NCBI GenBank assembly: GCA_034928305.1
Contig: JAYFOZ010000002.1
Coordinates: 124,001 to 188,000 of the forward strand
Direction: 5' to 3'
Origin: Methanomassiliicoccaceae archaeon
GTDB taxonomy: Archaea > Thermoplasmatota > Thermoplasmata > Methanomassiliicoccales > Methanomethylophilaceae
DNA length: 64,000 nt
How positions within the stretch are numbered: the stretch's first letter is position 1; every line of letters begins with the position of its first letter. A program made the translations under genes and the position numbers. The notes below the pieces were generated by a model. That model did no database searches and had not been told where the DNA came from. It worked only from the letters and a program-made list of their open reading frames with translations. Shown here one piece after another: positions 42,082 through 51,854 of the stretch.

Positions 42082-43074
42082 TCACGCGCGGAATATATGG
42101 TAATGTCTCGTCAGTGAGCCATGCACTCTCTGCGGGAATATATGCTGGAGAGTTAGATTTGGAGTACTGATCTCATGCGGAAGTACCACTCCTGCGCATC
42201 CTCCGGGGCGGAGTACCTCAGATATGGATTTTAGGCCCCTGGCATATATGTCCTCTATATCTTCGCCGCCTGTTTTGGTCGAACGTCCGTAGGGGGGGTC
42301 GGTGGCTACGGCATCGATGTTGGACCAGCGTTCTGATATATCTCCGATATCGAGAACGTCGCTTTCGTGCAATTTCAGGCCGTAAAAATCCATATTCTCT
42401 TCCGTACCTGCTACCATCTGCGGGTCGAAGTCCGAAACAATAGCCTTCATGCCCATATGGGCCGCCTCGATGGCTATGCCGCCCGTTCCGCAGAAAGGAT
42501 CCAAGACCGTGCCTCCGCGACGTACGCCAGTAAGATTGATCAGGGCCCTGGCATATTTGGGGTGAAGCGATATGGGGGAGAAAAACGGGCGTTCTCCGAC
42601 CTTCCTCTTTTCGAAAAGATCCGTTTCTGTTCTGTACTCTTCGATAAAAAGATGCACCCGGTCGCTCATAAGCATTTTAACTACGATATCTGGATCTTTA
42701 AGATTGACTGTATTTCTCTTTGAGAATAATGCGCCCACTTCCCTGACTATCTTCTGGGAATCGATATCTTCCATCAGGCCCTTGAATCTCTTGGCTCTGA
42801 CCGCGAAGGTCCCGCAGGGAAGTTCGCATGGTGGAACCTCCGATATTCTGCCGGGTTCGAAAGACCCAAGATAACGGCCTATACCATGTGTCAGTGCAAG
42901 CCTGTCGGCCATAAAAGGTATGATTTCGGGCGGTACGGCGAGCGCAACATAGCCAGGTCCCGAAGCGAACGGTTCGTGCTCCTCTCCCGATTCGGCAAAG
43001 GCGCATCTCATGACCTCTGCTCTGGGCATTTCTCCCAGTTCGCCTGAGAGTTCAAAAAAATAAATGGGGTTCAC
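42082..43074 (-). CDS. tRNA (guanine10-N2)-methyltransferase, archaeal Trm11 type
   Basis: 330 aa. An N-terminal THUMP-like region precedes a Rossmann methyltransferase with VLDPFCGTGGIAIEA and the catalytic ATDPPYGRS. This set matches archaeal Trm-G10 enzymes, which make m2G or m2,2G at tRNA position 10. The GTG at 43074 after GGGG is preferred; the frame extends into the radA 3' end. It lies 16 bases downstream of radA. Confidence 0.87.
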   Translation of the reverse strand: MNPIYFFELSGELGEMPRAEVMRCAFAESGEEHEPFASGPGYVALAVPPEIIPFMADRLALTHGIGRYLGSFEPGRISEVPPCELPCGTFAVRAKRFKGLMEDIDSQKIVREVGALFSKRNTVNLKDPDIVVKMLMSDRVHLFIEEYRTETDLFEKRKVGERPFFSPISLHPKYARALINLTGVRRGGTVLDPFCGTGGIAIEAAHMGMKAIVSDFDPQMVAGTEENMDFYGLKLHESDVLDIGDISERWSNIDAVATDPPYGRSTKTGGEDIEDIYARGLKSISEVLRPGGCAGVVLPHEISTPNLTLQHIFPQRVHGSLTRHYHIFRA

Positions 43075-43090
43075 TGGAACCCCATTGGTT

Positions 43091-44032
43091 TTAGTCCTTA
43101 ATACCGTCTTCGGTGACCATAAAGACCGCTTCTCCCTCAGGCAGGTTAGGCGAATCGACAAGTCTGGCTATTCTCTTTCCGGCCTTGCCTTTGCGCAAAT
43201 ATACGCGGAAGGTTGCGGTGTGTCCGACGATGTTTCCTCCAATAGGCCGCGTAGGGTCTCCGAAGAACGCATCAGGCTTGGAAGAGACCTGGTTTGTAAC
43301 GGCTATCACAGAGTTGTTGACGGTCGAGAAGTTCAACAGGTCGTGCATATGGCGGTTGAGAATCTGTTGTCTCTCTGCGAGCGTACCTCTTCCTATGTAT
43401 TCAGCCCTGAAATGTGATGTCAGCGAATCTACAATCATCAATCTGACTTTCATGTCTTTCGCCATTTCAAGTGCCTTTCCCACAAGGAGAACCTGGTGCT
43501 GGGAGTTGAAAGCCCTTGCCACATGGATCCTTTTCAGCGTCGCTTCAGGGTCCAGTCCCAGATATGTAGACATCTGTACGATTCTTTCAGGCCTGAACGT
43601 GTTCTCCGAATCGATTATGATTACATCCGAATCCAAGCCTCCCAATTCCTCGGGCATTGTGGCGTTGACCGCGAGCTGGAAGCATAACTGCGACTTGCAG
43701 CTCCCGAACTCGCCATAGAACTCCACAATGGATTGGCTTTCAAGACCTCCTCCCATGAGCTCGTCGAGGGCCTTTGAGCCTGTCGTGAGCTTGGTTACAA
43801 GCCTGCGTCTTTCAAGTATTTCGTCTCCAGTTTCGAACCCACCGATGTCTGCGCACAGCTTTGCGCCCTCGATGATGTCTGCTGCCTTTTTCTCTCCGAT
43901 CTCACAGAGTTCTGCGAGTTCTTTCGGTGGGGCAACAGCAATGGCCATCAGATCCGTATATCCTGCTTCGCGGAGTTTTTCTGAAATGGCTGGTCCTACT
44001 CCTGGTATGTCTTCTAGAGTTTTGGTGACCAT
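43091..44032 (-). CDS. radA: DNA repair and recombination protein RadA
   Basis: The 313-aa archaeal recombinase forms filaments on single-stranded DNA. An N-terminal helix-hairpin-helix domain ([19 protein letters not shown]) precedes the ATPase core, with Walker [20 protein letters not shown] and loop [14 protein letters not shown]. Walker A reads GEFGSCKSQ, with Cys112 in place of the nearly invariant Gly before the Lys. The ATG at 44032 follows GGAGAG. A TTAAATAT box lies upstream near 44070. Confidence 0.95.
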   Translation of the reverse strand: MVTKTLEDIPGVGPAISEKLREAGYTDLMAIAVAPPKELAELCEIGEKKAADIIEGAKLCADIGGFETGDEILERRRLVTKLTTGSKALDELMGGGLESQSIVEFYGEFGSCKSQLCFQLAVNATMPEELGGLDSDVIIIDSENTFRPERIVQMSTYLGLDPEATLKRIHVARAFNSQHQVLLVGKALEMAKDMKVRLMIVDSLTSHFRAEYIGRGTLAERQQILNRHMHDLLNFSTVNNSVIAVTNQVSSKPDAFFGDPTRPIGGNIVGHTATFRVYLRKGKAGKRIARLVDSPNLPEGEAVFMVTEDGIKD

Positions 44033-44129
44033 TGGTATCTCTCCAACACTCAAACAAGGCGTCGATATTTAATCCGAAGTATGGGGGGTCGCCGATTTTT
44101 CCGAAAATGGTGAATCGGACTCCGTAAAT

Positions 44130-44139
44130 CTTTATATCT
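44130..44139 (+). promoter_or_regulatory. TATA box, leaderless transcript
   Basis: CTTTATATCT is centred about 27 bases before the ATG at 44161, which places the transcription start at or next to the start codon. Confidence 0.55.
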
Positions 44140-44160
44140 AAGTTCTAGGATTAGCACGCG

Positions 44161-44526
44161 ATGGCAAAGAAGAAACGGAGAATAAAGGAGGAGCCCGAAG
44201 AGACCTACGAGTTCACTCCTACCGAGTTCGATGAGAAGGAGTTCATTCTCAAAGAGCTGTTCAATACGAAGGTGTTCTTCGCAGTTATTCTTTTGGCGTT
44301 GCTCAGCGGTATCGTATGGTCCTTTACATACACTCTGGGAGATAGCATGTGGCTCGTCGGGCTACTGATATGCATACTGATAATCGTCTTCATGAAGAAA
44401 CTGCTGGCAGTGTTAAAGGTCAGAGTGGAGATGATCGATGGTAAAAGCATGATTGCTAACTACGCGATGTATTTCCTGCTTGCGCTGGGCATCACGATAC
44501 TTTTGATCAACCCGCCCTTCTTCTGA
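44161..44526 (+). CDS. Small archaeal membrane protein, unknown function
   Basis: 121 aa. A charged N-terminal region (KKKRRIKEEPEE) precedes three hydrophobic helices, VFFAVILLALLSGIVW, WLVGLLICILIIVF and YAMYFLLALGITILLI. No functional family is recognised. It ends one base before the stop of the opposing CCA enzyme gene. Confidence 0.65.
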   Translation: MAKKKRRIKEEPEETYEFTPTEFDEKEFILKELFNTKVFFAVILLALLSGIVWSFTYTLGDSMWLVGLLICILIIVFMKKLLAVLKVRVEMIDGKSMIANYAMYFLLALGITILLINPPFF

Positions 44527-44527
44527 G

Positions 44528-45853
44528 TCAGTTCTCCCAGCTCATCCGGGGGTCAAGAAGCTCGGTCAGAAGGTCTGCCGGGGTACATTTTATTGTGTCC
44601 TCGTGGTCCCTTATGGTCATGGTCTCCGGGTCCAGCTCTCGTCCAATGCCTGCTATAGCAGCCTCTTCAGAGAGCATTTCTTTTGCGGTCAAGTACATCC
44701 TTTCGGCTATAACGTTCCAATCTCCGTCTTCAATGAACGGCTCTCCGTACTCGTTGCTCTTCCACTTTTTAAGGAAAGAGTCTGCATTCGGAACGCCTAC
44801 CGGGGGGCCGACGTGTTTGAAAGTTTTAGAAAGAAGGTCGCGCTCCAGCTCGAAAACGATCCTCATCTCTCTGTCATCCATCTCATGGACGGACCTCAGC
44901 ACCGTGAAATCGAACTCGTTCATTTTTCTTGTCAAAGCGTATTGGGTCTTCCACAGCTGTGAATATAGGTTGTCTTCTATCACGTTCGGTCTCTTGAAAA
45001 CGATCGTAAGAAGGCGCGAGCCGTGGTGTTCTGCCTTGCCCCTGAGCTCTTCCTGCGTCATCACGTGGCGATCTATGGGGAAGAAGAATCTCATATCCGG
45101 GCTTTGAAGATACGCCCGCGAGGCGACAATAAAAAGGGACATCGTGTCCAGATGTACAGCGGATGCGACGTTCCTCCTGGAATCCACCGGGTCGTAGACG
45201 GTCATAGGGGCGACGGATACCGGCCCTCTGCCTTCTATCTCGATCACAGCCCCCTCTTTCCATTCGGATGCCGCTTCAAGAACCTGTCTGAAACTCCCGT
45301 ACTTGATGACAAGGAGCTCGCACAGATATCCGGAGAAACCTCGGGTGTTGGGTTCTGCACCGTATGCAGCGATCCCCTTCATGAATTTCTTAAGGAGGCG
45401 GACATCGTCCTTCTGCTCCTGCTTAAGGTGGGAGAGCACATATTCCGTATGAAATGGGGTCCTGTCCACCGAGGACTGCAGCTTCTTGGTGTTCTCGAGG
45501 ATATAGCAAGGGACCATATCCACATCCAGTCCCATGAATTTTCCGCGGGTGTAAGGGTGTTCCGAATACATCCGCGAACCGTGAAGAATGTCCTCTCCGG
45601 CTTTCAGCCCCTCGCTCTCCAGTATTTCGCGGGGAACACCAGGGGGAAACATAAGGAAAATGTCAAGGTCGGGGTCGGAAAGGAACGTGTCTTTTGCAAA
45701 TGAGCCGACGAACCGCACTTCGGTGGCCGAAAGATCGTTGTCCCGGATGTAATTCTCAGCCATATTCTTGAGACTCTTCGCTGCATCAAAGATACGCTCG
45801 ATCTCATGTTGCTTGGGCTTTATTATTTCCAGCACTTCCGACTCTATGCTCAT
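44528..45853 (-). CDS. cca: CCA-adding enzyme (class I, archaeal)
   Basis: About 441 aa. The nucleotidyltransferase motif is GSFAKDTFLSDPDLDIF with the metal Asp pair, and DVDMVPCY supplies the third carboxylate. SAVDRTPFHTEY is a family signature. The enzyme adds CCA to tRNA 3' ends. None of the five tRNA genes in this window encodes CCA, so the enzyme is needed. Start MSIESE at 45853 is chosen by comparison with other archaeal CCA enzymes; the frame extends to 45919. Confidence 0.93.
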   Translation of the reverse strand: MSIESEVLEIIKPKQHEIERIFDAAKSLKNMAENYIRDNDLSATEVRFVGSFAKDTFLSDPDLDIFLMFPPGVPREILESEGLKAGEDILHGSRMYSEHPYTRGKFMGLDVDMVPCYILENTKKLQSSVDRTPFHTEYVLSHLKQEQKDDVRLLKKFMKGIAAYGAEPNTRGFSGYLCELLVIKYGSFRQVLEAASEWKEGAVIEIEGRGPVSVAPMTVYDPVDSRRNVASAVHLDTMSLFIVASRAYLQSPDMRFFFPIDRHVMTQEELRGKAEHHGSRLLTIVFKRPNVIEDNLYSQLWKTQYALTRKMNEFDFTVLRSVHEMDDREMRIVFELERDLLSKTFKHVGPPVGVPNADSFLKKWKSNEYGEPFIEDGDWNVIAERMYLTAKEMLSEEAAIAGIGRELDPETMTIRDHEDTIKCTPADLLTELLDPRMSWEN

Positions 45854-45978
45854 TGTCCCGGAAATCAACATCCCACTTTTAAGGATGTCCCTGCTATCTC
45901 CGATCCGATAGCTCTCCATCTCGGGCGGTCCTTCTCATTTTGCCAAATTTATAATAGCCGTATAGACTTTGTTAGAGT

Positions 45979-47313
45979 GTGTTCTGCTCGCAATGCGGCT
46001 CCGAGAATGAGGACAGCGCAAGCTTCTGCATACGGTGCGGAGCAAACATCGATCGAGGGGTTGCACCATGGCAGCCAGAGGCCAAAGCACCGCAGAAGTC
46101 GAAAAGGAACATGCTCATTGCATTGATCGCGACCATTGCGGTCCTTTCCGCCGGCGCTATAGGTTATGTCGTATGGATAAATCCGAGCGGAGATCCCTTT
46201 GTCGCCGACGAATATATTCTTTATGCCGATGGTGACGTAGGGTCGGGAGTCATAGCAATAGTGTCCGACCCATCCGATACGGACCCCACCGACGGATCTT
46301 GCGCTGTGACCTTAACGATGAACGCGGAATCGCTAGGGGGATATACCTGGGGCATCAGGTCTTTGGACCAGGCATTGTACCAGTATGACGGAGTGGACAC
46401 GTACGTCTATACCGGGCATAGCATGCCCGACGGAGCAACGCTCAGCGACGACGGCAGGACGATGGCATGTACGCTGGAACCAGGCCGCTATTCGGTGATG
46501 GTTCAGGTCAACGGCAGCACTTATTCGGGCACGTTCGTCCTCCAGGGAGAAGTTGTCAGGAATTATTCATGGACTTTCGACCCGACCTATTCGGCCGATC
46601 AGACAGGAGGGATCGATTTCACGCTGGAGTTCAAGTTCCAGTACGGCGACTGTCTGTCTGCGGCCGAGTATACCGGGAAACGCAGCATAAGCAACGTCTC
46701 GACCATCGAATACCTGATCGCCCCTTTTGTATCCGATAGCGAAGTCGTCACAGAACTGGAAGAACAGCTTGCTGCTCTTTATTATGAAGAGATGTCCATT
46801 GCCGCCACGGCGGGCAATTATGATTATGCATCGTTCATTCTTACGTTCGTGCAGGAGGAGTTCAGCTACCCTGATGCCACATCCGACGGCGAAGAATGGG
46901 GCCCCGACGAACTTCTATACGGCACAAGCGAATACTGGGCGTTTCCCACTGAGACCATAATGCAAGGTGCAGGAGACTGCGAGGACACATCTTTCCTTTG
47001 CGCTCTTCTTTTCAAGGCTGCGGGGTACGATGCGGCTGTTGCCATGGTGCCGGGACATGCGATGGCGGGAGTAAAGCTTACCTCAAACCCGTATTCTTAC
47101 TCAACACCAAGCTATGTCGGCGACTACCAGATTTTTCAGACCGTTTCGATCGACGGCGTTTCTACCAAATATTACGGATGTGAGACCACAACGGACAGTC
47201 AATATCACATCGGATATACCAGTGTCGAATACGAAAACAGGCCTCTGACCGATTGGGTGGAGCCCACAATTACGGGTCTCCCCACGGGGATGAACGGTTT
47301 CTATCCCGTATGA
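45979..47313 (+). CDS. Zinc-ribbon membrane-anchored transglutaminase-like protein
   Basis: 444 aa from GTG. An N-terminal zinc ribbon (CSQCGSENEDSASFCIRCG) is followed by one membrane helix (MLIALIATIAVLSAGAIGYV) and a large extracellular part rich in Asp, Ser, Thr and Tyr. Near residue 330 the transglutaminase-like core GAGDCEDTSFLCALLFKAAG has the catalytic Cys, and VPGHAMAGV the His. Such proteins are thought to act as cell-surface proteases or crosslinkers. The substrate is unknown. Confidence 0.75.
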   Translation: MFCSQCGSENEDSASFCIRCGANIDRGVAPWQPEAKAPQKSKRNMLIALIATIAVLSAGAIGYVVWINPSGDPFVADEYILYADGDVGSGVIAIVSDPSDTDPTDGSCAVTLTMNAESLGGYTWGIRSLDQALYQYDGVDTYVYTGHSMPDGATLSDDGRTMACTLEPGRYSVMVQVNGSTYSGTFVLQGEVVRNYSWTFDPTYSADQTGGIDFTLEFKFQYGDCLSAAEYTGKRSISNVSTIEYLIAPFVSDSEVVTELEEQLAALYYEEMSIAATAGNYDYASFILTFVQEEFSYPDATSDGEEWGPDELLYGTSEYWAFPTETIMQGAGDCEDTSFLCALLFKAAGYDAAVAMVPGHAMAGVKLTSNPYSYSTPSYVGDYQIFQTVSIDGVSTKYYGCETTTDSQYHIGYTSVEYENRPLTDWVEPTITGLPTGMNGFYPV

Positions 47314-48147
47314 TCAGGGCGAGCTGTTCGGTATCCATTCTCCCTCATAGACCTGGGCCTCATGGAACACTATGTCCTGACCAATGTCCATGATGGTCCT
47401 GTCACCTACTGCAACGGTAGTGACTCCCGTGGCCTTTTCCGTTTTCTCTGCCTGTTTCTCCGGGCCGGTCCTTATCATGACTATGCCCAGATGGATAAAG
47501 ATGGCGATTTCCGGTTTTGCCCTTTCGATGAAAGATATCGCATGGTCTGTGCACAGGTGTCCCTTGATATGCATGCTGTCGGGCGCGGTTACGGGAAGGA
47601 TCAAGACTCTCGATCCGATATACTGGTCCGCTATCTCGGGCGTGTAGTCGGTATCGCTTACGTATGAAATTATGCCATCGGGAGTGTGGAACCTGAACCC
47701 TACGTTCGTGGGGTCGCTGTGCTGGGACTTGCATATTTCTGTCCTAAGGCCCTCTATTTCCAGCACATCGCCCGGGACGATGACTGTACAGTCCTTGGCG
47801 ATATTTTGATGATATTTCGATATACAAGGTCCCAGGTTGTCCTGCCCCTTCAGCGCGGTGACGCTTCCGTAAATGTGTCCTCTCTTCTTCCAACCACCGA
47901 ACGCGCACCCTTCGATCACCGACTCCGCATCGGCATAATGATCAGGGTGCGCGTGGGAGATTATCACGGAATCGGTACGGGTTAGATCATACCTTATTTT
48001 GTTCATCTGGGTCAATGCACCTGGCCCCGGGTCCACGTGAATGATATCCTCTCCCTCCATAAGAAGGAAGCCACCGGTGCAACGTGTCTGATACATCGTC
48101 GTATGCCGACCGCCTCCGGTCCCTAGGAAAATAATACGTGTCGACAC
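47314..48147 (-). CDS. Metallo-beta-lactamase fold hydrolase
   Basis: 277 aa. The metal motif is SHAHPDHYAD, with further ligands in SDTDYTPE and a late His in FIHLG. The start IIFLGTGGGRHTT resembles RNase Z and cyclic-phosphodiesterase relatives, but the RNase Z flexible arm is not evident. Specific role unknown. It ends at the stop of the transglutaminase-like gene on the other strand. Confidence 0.8.
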   Translation of the reverse strand: MSTRIIFLGTGGGRHTTMYQTRCTGGFLLMEGEDIIHVDPGPGALTQMNKIRYDLTRTDSVIISHAHPDHYADAESVIEGCAFGGWKKRGHIYGSVTALKGQDNLGPCISKYHQNIAKDCTVIVPGDVLEIEGLRTEICKSQHSDPTNVGFRFHTPDGIISYVSDTDYTPEIADQYIGSRVLILPVTAPDSMHIKGHLCTDHAISFIERAKPEIAIFIHLGIVMIRTGPEKQAEKTEKATGVTTVAVGDRTIMDIGQDIVFHEAQVYEGEWIPNSSP

Positions 48148-48227
48148 TCGCCTTAGTATGCCCTATGAATATATCCGTTTTTTGAATTCCGGAAAACGTT
48201 AAAGTCGCATAGCAGCTTACCGGGACT

Positions 48228-49517
48228 ATGATCACAGTGTTTCGCGGCGGATGGGTCGTCACCCAGAATCCCAGCAGGGATGTGTACAGGGGAGATGTGG
48301 CCGTCGGAGGCGAGAAAATAATCTATGCGGGGCCGAAATACGAAGGCTCTGCCGACAGGGACATCGATGCAGAAGGCGATGTCGTCATGCCAGGGATGGT
48401 CAATACCCACACCCACGTCGCGATGTCGGTTATGAAAGGTTCGCTAGACGACCTGCTGTTCCCGGATTTTCTCAATTCCAGTTTTAAAATCGATGCCGAC
48501 AGGACCGACAGCGATATCGATGTCGGGACAAAGCTCGGATGCATGGAGATGATCCGCAGCGGAACCACGACCTTTATGGACCTATATTATTCGGAAGACA
48601 TCATCGCCAAGGCCACACAGCAGGCCGGAATACGCGGTGTGCTGTGCTGGTGCGTGCTCGACGAAGACAAGACTACTCAGTCCGGAAATCCCCTGAAGAA
48701 CTGTGCCAGATTCTGTAATTCAAATAAAAATGTCAGAAAGATAGTGCCGGGCGTGGGGCTGCAGGGCGTCTATGTCTGCAACGAGGAGACATGCCTGGGG
48801 GCAAAGGAGCTTTCCGACAGGGAAAAACTGCCGATGAACTTCCACCTTTCGGAGACAAGGGGGGAAGTCAACGAACACCGAAAATCAACAGGGAAGAGGC
48901 CGGCCGAATGGCTTGCAGACCTCGGAGTGTTCGGACCCAGAGGAGTCGCGGCACATTCTGCATGGCTGACTATGAACGAAGTCAGATTAATAGGCATGTC
49001 GGGCCTGTCGGTATCCACATGTCCGGCGTCCAACATGAAACTGGCGACCGGCGGAGTGGCCCCGATCCCCGAGTTCTGTTCCGGCGGGGTGAACGTGTCC
49101 ATAGGGACCGATGGGAACACAACCAACAATTCCCTGGACATGTTCTCCGAAATGAAGATACTGGGACTCCTTCAGAAGGCCAGCAGATGGGATGCAACAG
49201 TGGCCAAGGCGCAAGAACTGATAGACTTCGCAACGATCAACGGTGCAAAAGCGGTGGGAATGGCCGACAAGATAGGTTCGCTGGAGCCCGGAAAATATGC
49301 CGATATAATAGTTCTAGATGGAAAGGCACCGAACATGAGGCCTCTGCTTCCCGAGAACATAATCGGAAACATAGCCTACTCTGCATCTGGCCTTAATGTC
49401 AAACATACAATGTGCCAAGGGGACCTCGTTATGGAAAATGCTGTCATCAGCACCCTGGACACAGAAGCGGTGCTTGCAGAGTCGGAGCAGGTGTGGAGGC
49501 AACTCTGCTTAAGATGA
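48228..49517 (+). CDS. 5'-deoxyadenosine/SAH/MTA deaminase family amidohydrolase
   Basis: 429 aa. The metal motif is NTHTHVAMS, with ligands in NFHLSET, AAHSAWL and GTDGNTTNNSLDM, the order of the MtaD/DadD group. Methanogen DadD deaminates 5'-deoxyadenosine, methylthioadenosine and S-adenosylhomocysteine. This fits with mtnA and the aldolase elsewhere in the window as later steps of the same salvage. The stop overlaps the PHP gene start (ATGA). Confidence 0.85.
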   Translation: MITVFRGGWVVTQNPSRDVYRGDVAVGGEKIIYAGPKYEGSADRDIDAEGDVVMPGMVNTHTHVAMSVMKGSLDDLLFPDFLNSSFKIDADRTDSDIDVGTKLGCMEMIRSGTTTFMDLYYSEDIIAKATQQAGIRGVLCWCVLDEDKTTQSGNPLKNCARFCNSNKNVRKIVPGVGLQGVYVCNEETCLGAKELSDREKLPMNFHLSETRGEVNEHRKSTGKRPAEWLADLGVFGPRGVAAHSAWLTMNEVRLIGMSGLSVSTCPASNMKLATGGVAPIPEFCSGGVNVSIGTDGNTTNNSLDMFSEMKILGLLQKASRWDATVAKAQELIDFATINGAKAVGMADKIGSLEPGKYADIIVLDGKAPNMRPLLPENIIGNIAYSASGLNVKHTMCQGDLVMENAVISTLDTEAVLAESEQVWRQLCLR

Positions 49518-50419
49518 CCCAGATCATAGAATTCAAAAGGCCCGATGTGGCATTGACGGTCTCTTCGGGCAAGACATGTGCGGATATGCATTTTCATACG
49601 CATTATTCGGACAGCTACACACAAACGAAGGACGTCGTCAGGCTTGCTGTAGATCGGGGCGTTGGCGTAGCAATCACCGACCACAACCAGATAGGGGGAG
49701 TGTTGGACGCAATGGAGATGAAGAGCGACGCATTCATAATCCCGGGTATGGAAGTGAGCACGTCGGACGGCCCTCATATATTGACATACTTTTACAGCTG
49801 GAGAGACCTGAAGGCCTTTTGGGACAATCACATAAGGGAGCACATCAGATAGTGCCAGTGGATCGCATTGAGGGACATGCCGACTGCAAGGTTGTTAGAC
49901 GTTCTCGAGAACGAGAACTGTGTGACCTCAGCCGCGCATCCCATGGGATACCTCGGTTCTAACAAAGGGCTTGAAGTATGTATCAGAAAAAATTACATCC
50001 CCGTCTCGGAAGCTGAACGCCTGGATGCGTTCGAAGTTATCAGCGGAGGCATCTCCCGCAGGTCCAATATGGTCGCATGCGAATGTGCGACGAAGTACGA
50101 CCTCGGCATCACCGGAGGCACAGACGGGCACCTTCTGAACGAACTTGGAAAAATCGTCACGATTTCGGAAGCTTCGGACATAGACGGGTTCTTGGACAGC
50201 ATTGTGAAAAGAAAGAACAGCGTGATCGGACGCGAGAAGAATCTGGCTACAAAGGCGTGCATGGGCCTCGTATCCCTTACAGAGTTCTGCAGGCATACGC
50301 CGTCCGTGGGATTCGTCCAACTGGGACAGACGGTAATGAACTCCAGGAGACATCGCAGGCCACCTGAGGAAAACGAAATCAGAGCTGACTCGCGGCAAGT
50401 CTACAGAAAGCGATCTTGA
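49514..50419 (+). CDS. PHP-domain phosphoesterase with in-frame TAG (probable pyrrolysine codon)
   Basis: The frame runs from ATG 49514 to TGA 50417 with one TAG at codon 113 (49850-49852). Metal motifs lie on both sides: DMHFHTHYSDS, ITDHNQIGG and EVSTSDGPHIL before it, AAHPMGY and GGTDGHLL after it. Both parts are needed for a complete PHP site. With TAG read as an amino acid the protein is 301 aa, a normal length. No ribosome-binding site precedes the second half. The 3' end overlaps the opposing cardiolipin synthase gene by ~40 bases. Substrate unknown. Confidence 0.75.
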
Positions 50420-51854
50420 CAGAATCTCTTATCTTCTTTTCACCGTACTTTTCGGTGGTGAACTCTACGCTTTTTTCGAGGTCTTTGAGGAACGCCTCGG
50501 ACAGATGTTTTCCCACATCATGAGAGTATATCATCGCGTTGGTCTCGAAGTTAAGGTTCATGCTTCGTTCGTCCAGGTTCGCAGAGCCGACAGAACAATA
50601 GTACGAGTCGGCGACTATGGCCTTGGAGTGAATGAATCCGTTCTTGTAGTGGTATATTCTGACTCCTGCCTGCATCAGCAGGTTGGCATAGAACAGGTTC
50701 GTCCAGTATACGAGGGGGTGGTCGGGCTTGTCAGGTATTATTATCCTGACGTCAACGCCTGAGGTTGCGGCCAGCTTCAGCATCGACAACGCGGCCTCGT
50801 CCGGCACCAAATACGGAGTGTGTATGTAGAGGGTCTTCCTGCAACGCGTAAACATCATCATATATTGACCGTGAACCGGGCTGCTCTCCAGAACATCGGG
50901 CCCGCCGGAGATTATCTGCACGATCTCCTTTCCGTTTCCAGGCACGTTCTTGTAAAAGATGTCCTCCGTGGTGATGTCCATTCTTGTGGCATATCTCCAA
51001 TCCGTCAAGAACCTGATCTGCATTCCAAGGACGGCTCCGCCCTCGATTCTGACGCTGGTGTCCCTCCAGTCGCCCAGCGGCCCCTTTCCTATGTATTCGT
51101 TACCTACGTTGTGGCCGCCTGTCCATCCGATCCTGCCGTCTACTACCATTATCTTGCGGTGGTTCCTGTTGTTCTTTCGCGGGGTAAGCAGGCAGGTCGC
51201 ACGGTTGTGGAACAGCGTAAACTGGCCTCCTGCCTTGACGAACTCCCTCATATTCTTCTTGGGTCCCTTTCCGAAACCGTACGCGTCGCACATGACCCGG
51301 ACCTGAACTCCCTGTTTGAGCTTCTCGATAAACAGGTTGATCAGGGCGGAACCCATTTCATCGTCCCTGATAATGTAAAACTCGAAATTTATGGTCTCCC
51401 TTGCTTTGCGGATATCTTCAAAAAGGTCTCTGTAATAGTCCCGCCCATCCGTATAGACTTTGATCTTGTTATCGTTCGTGTAGCTATGCCCGATCTTCAT
51501 CATCGTGCTGACGAATTCGCCGCTTCCCGGCTGGTTCTTTTCAAGCAAAGAACAGTCCATCCGGAGGCGTACCCTCTGGCTTTCAACAGCCCTTCTGAGC
51601 CTCCCGTCGTAGTGGGCCTTCGATTTGAACGCATATTTCGAATAGAACGTCTGTCCGAAGAACAGGTACAGTATGAATCCCAGGGGCGGGAACAACAACA
51701 TGACGAGCAGCCAAAGTATGGTGCTCTTGGGGTTGGAACGTTCCCAGAACATCATTGAGAATATGAATATGAGGTTGATAGGAATGATAAAAAGCATTAT
51801 GTCGCCTGACAGGCTGCCCGTGACATATTCCCCGGGGATCACTATTCCGAACAT
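50379..51854 (-). CDS. cls: Cardiolipin synthase (phospholipase D family)
   Basis: 491 aa. Two N-terminal membrane helices and a WLLVMLLFPPLGFILYLFFG hydrophobic block precede two HKD motifs, NHRKIMVVDG and FIHSKAIVADSYYCSVGSAN. This is the bacterial-type Cls architecture. In archaea such enzymes can join archaetidylglycerol-type lipids into dimeric cardiolipin analogues. The stop of the acetyltransferase gene overlaps its start by one base, so the two form an operon. Confidence 0.9.
   Translation of the reverse strand: MFGIVIPGEYVTGSLSGDIMLFIIPINLIFIFSMMFWERSNPKSTILWLLVMLLFPPLGFILYLFFGQTFYSKYAFKSKAHYDGRLRRAVESQRVRLRMDCSLLEKNQPGSGEFVSTMMKIGHSYTNDNKIKVYTDGRDYYRDLFEDIRKARETINFEFYIIRDDEMGSALINLFIEKLKQGVQVRVMCDAYGFGKGPKKNMREFVKAGGQFTLFHNRATCLLTPRKNNRNHRKIMVVDGRIGWTGGHNVGNEYIGKGPLGDWRDTSVRIEGGAVLGMQIRFLTDWRYATRMDITTEDIFYKNVPGNGKEIVQIISGGPDVLESSPVHGQYMMMFTRCRKTLYIHTPYLVPDEAALSMLKLAATSGVDVRIIIPDKPDHPLVYWTNLFYANLLMQAGVRIYHYKNGFIHSKAIVADSYYCSVGSANLDERSMNLNFETNAMIYSHDVGKHLSEAFLKDLEKSVEFTTEKYGEKKIRDSVKIAFCRLAASQL

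Noticed and set aside
49868-50419. Second half of the PHP gene as an independent gene
   Set aside because: It lacks a ribosome-binding site, is exactly in frame with the first half and carries only part of the metal site.
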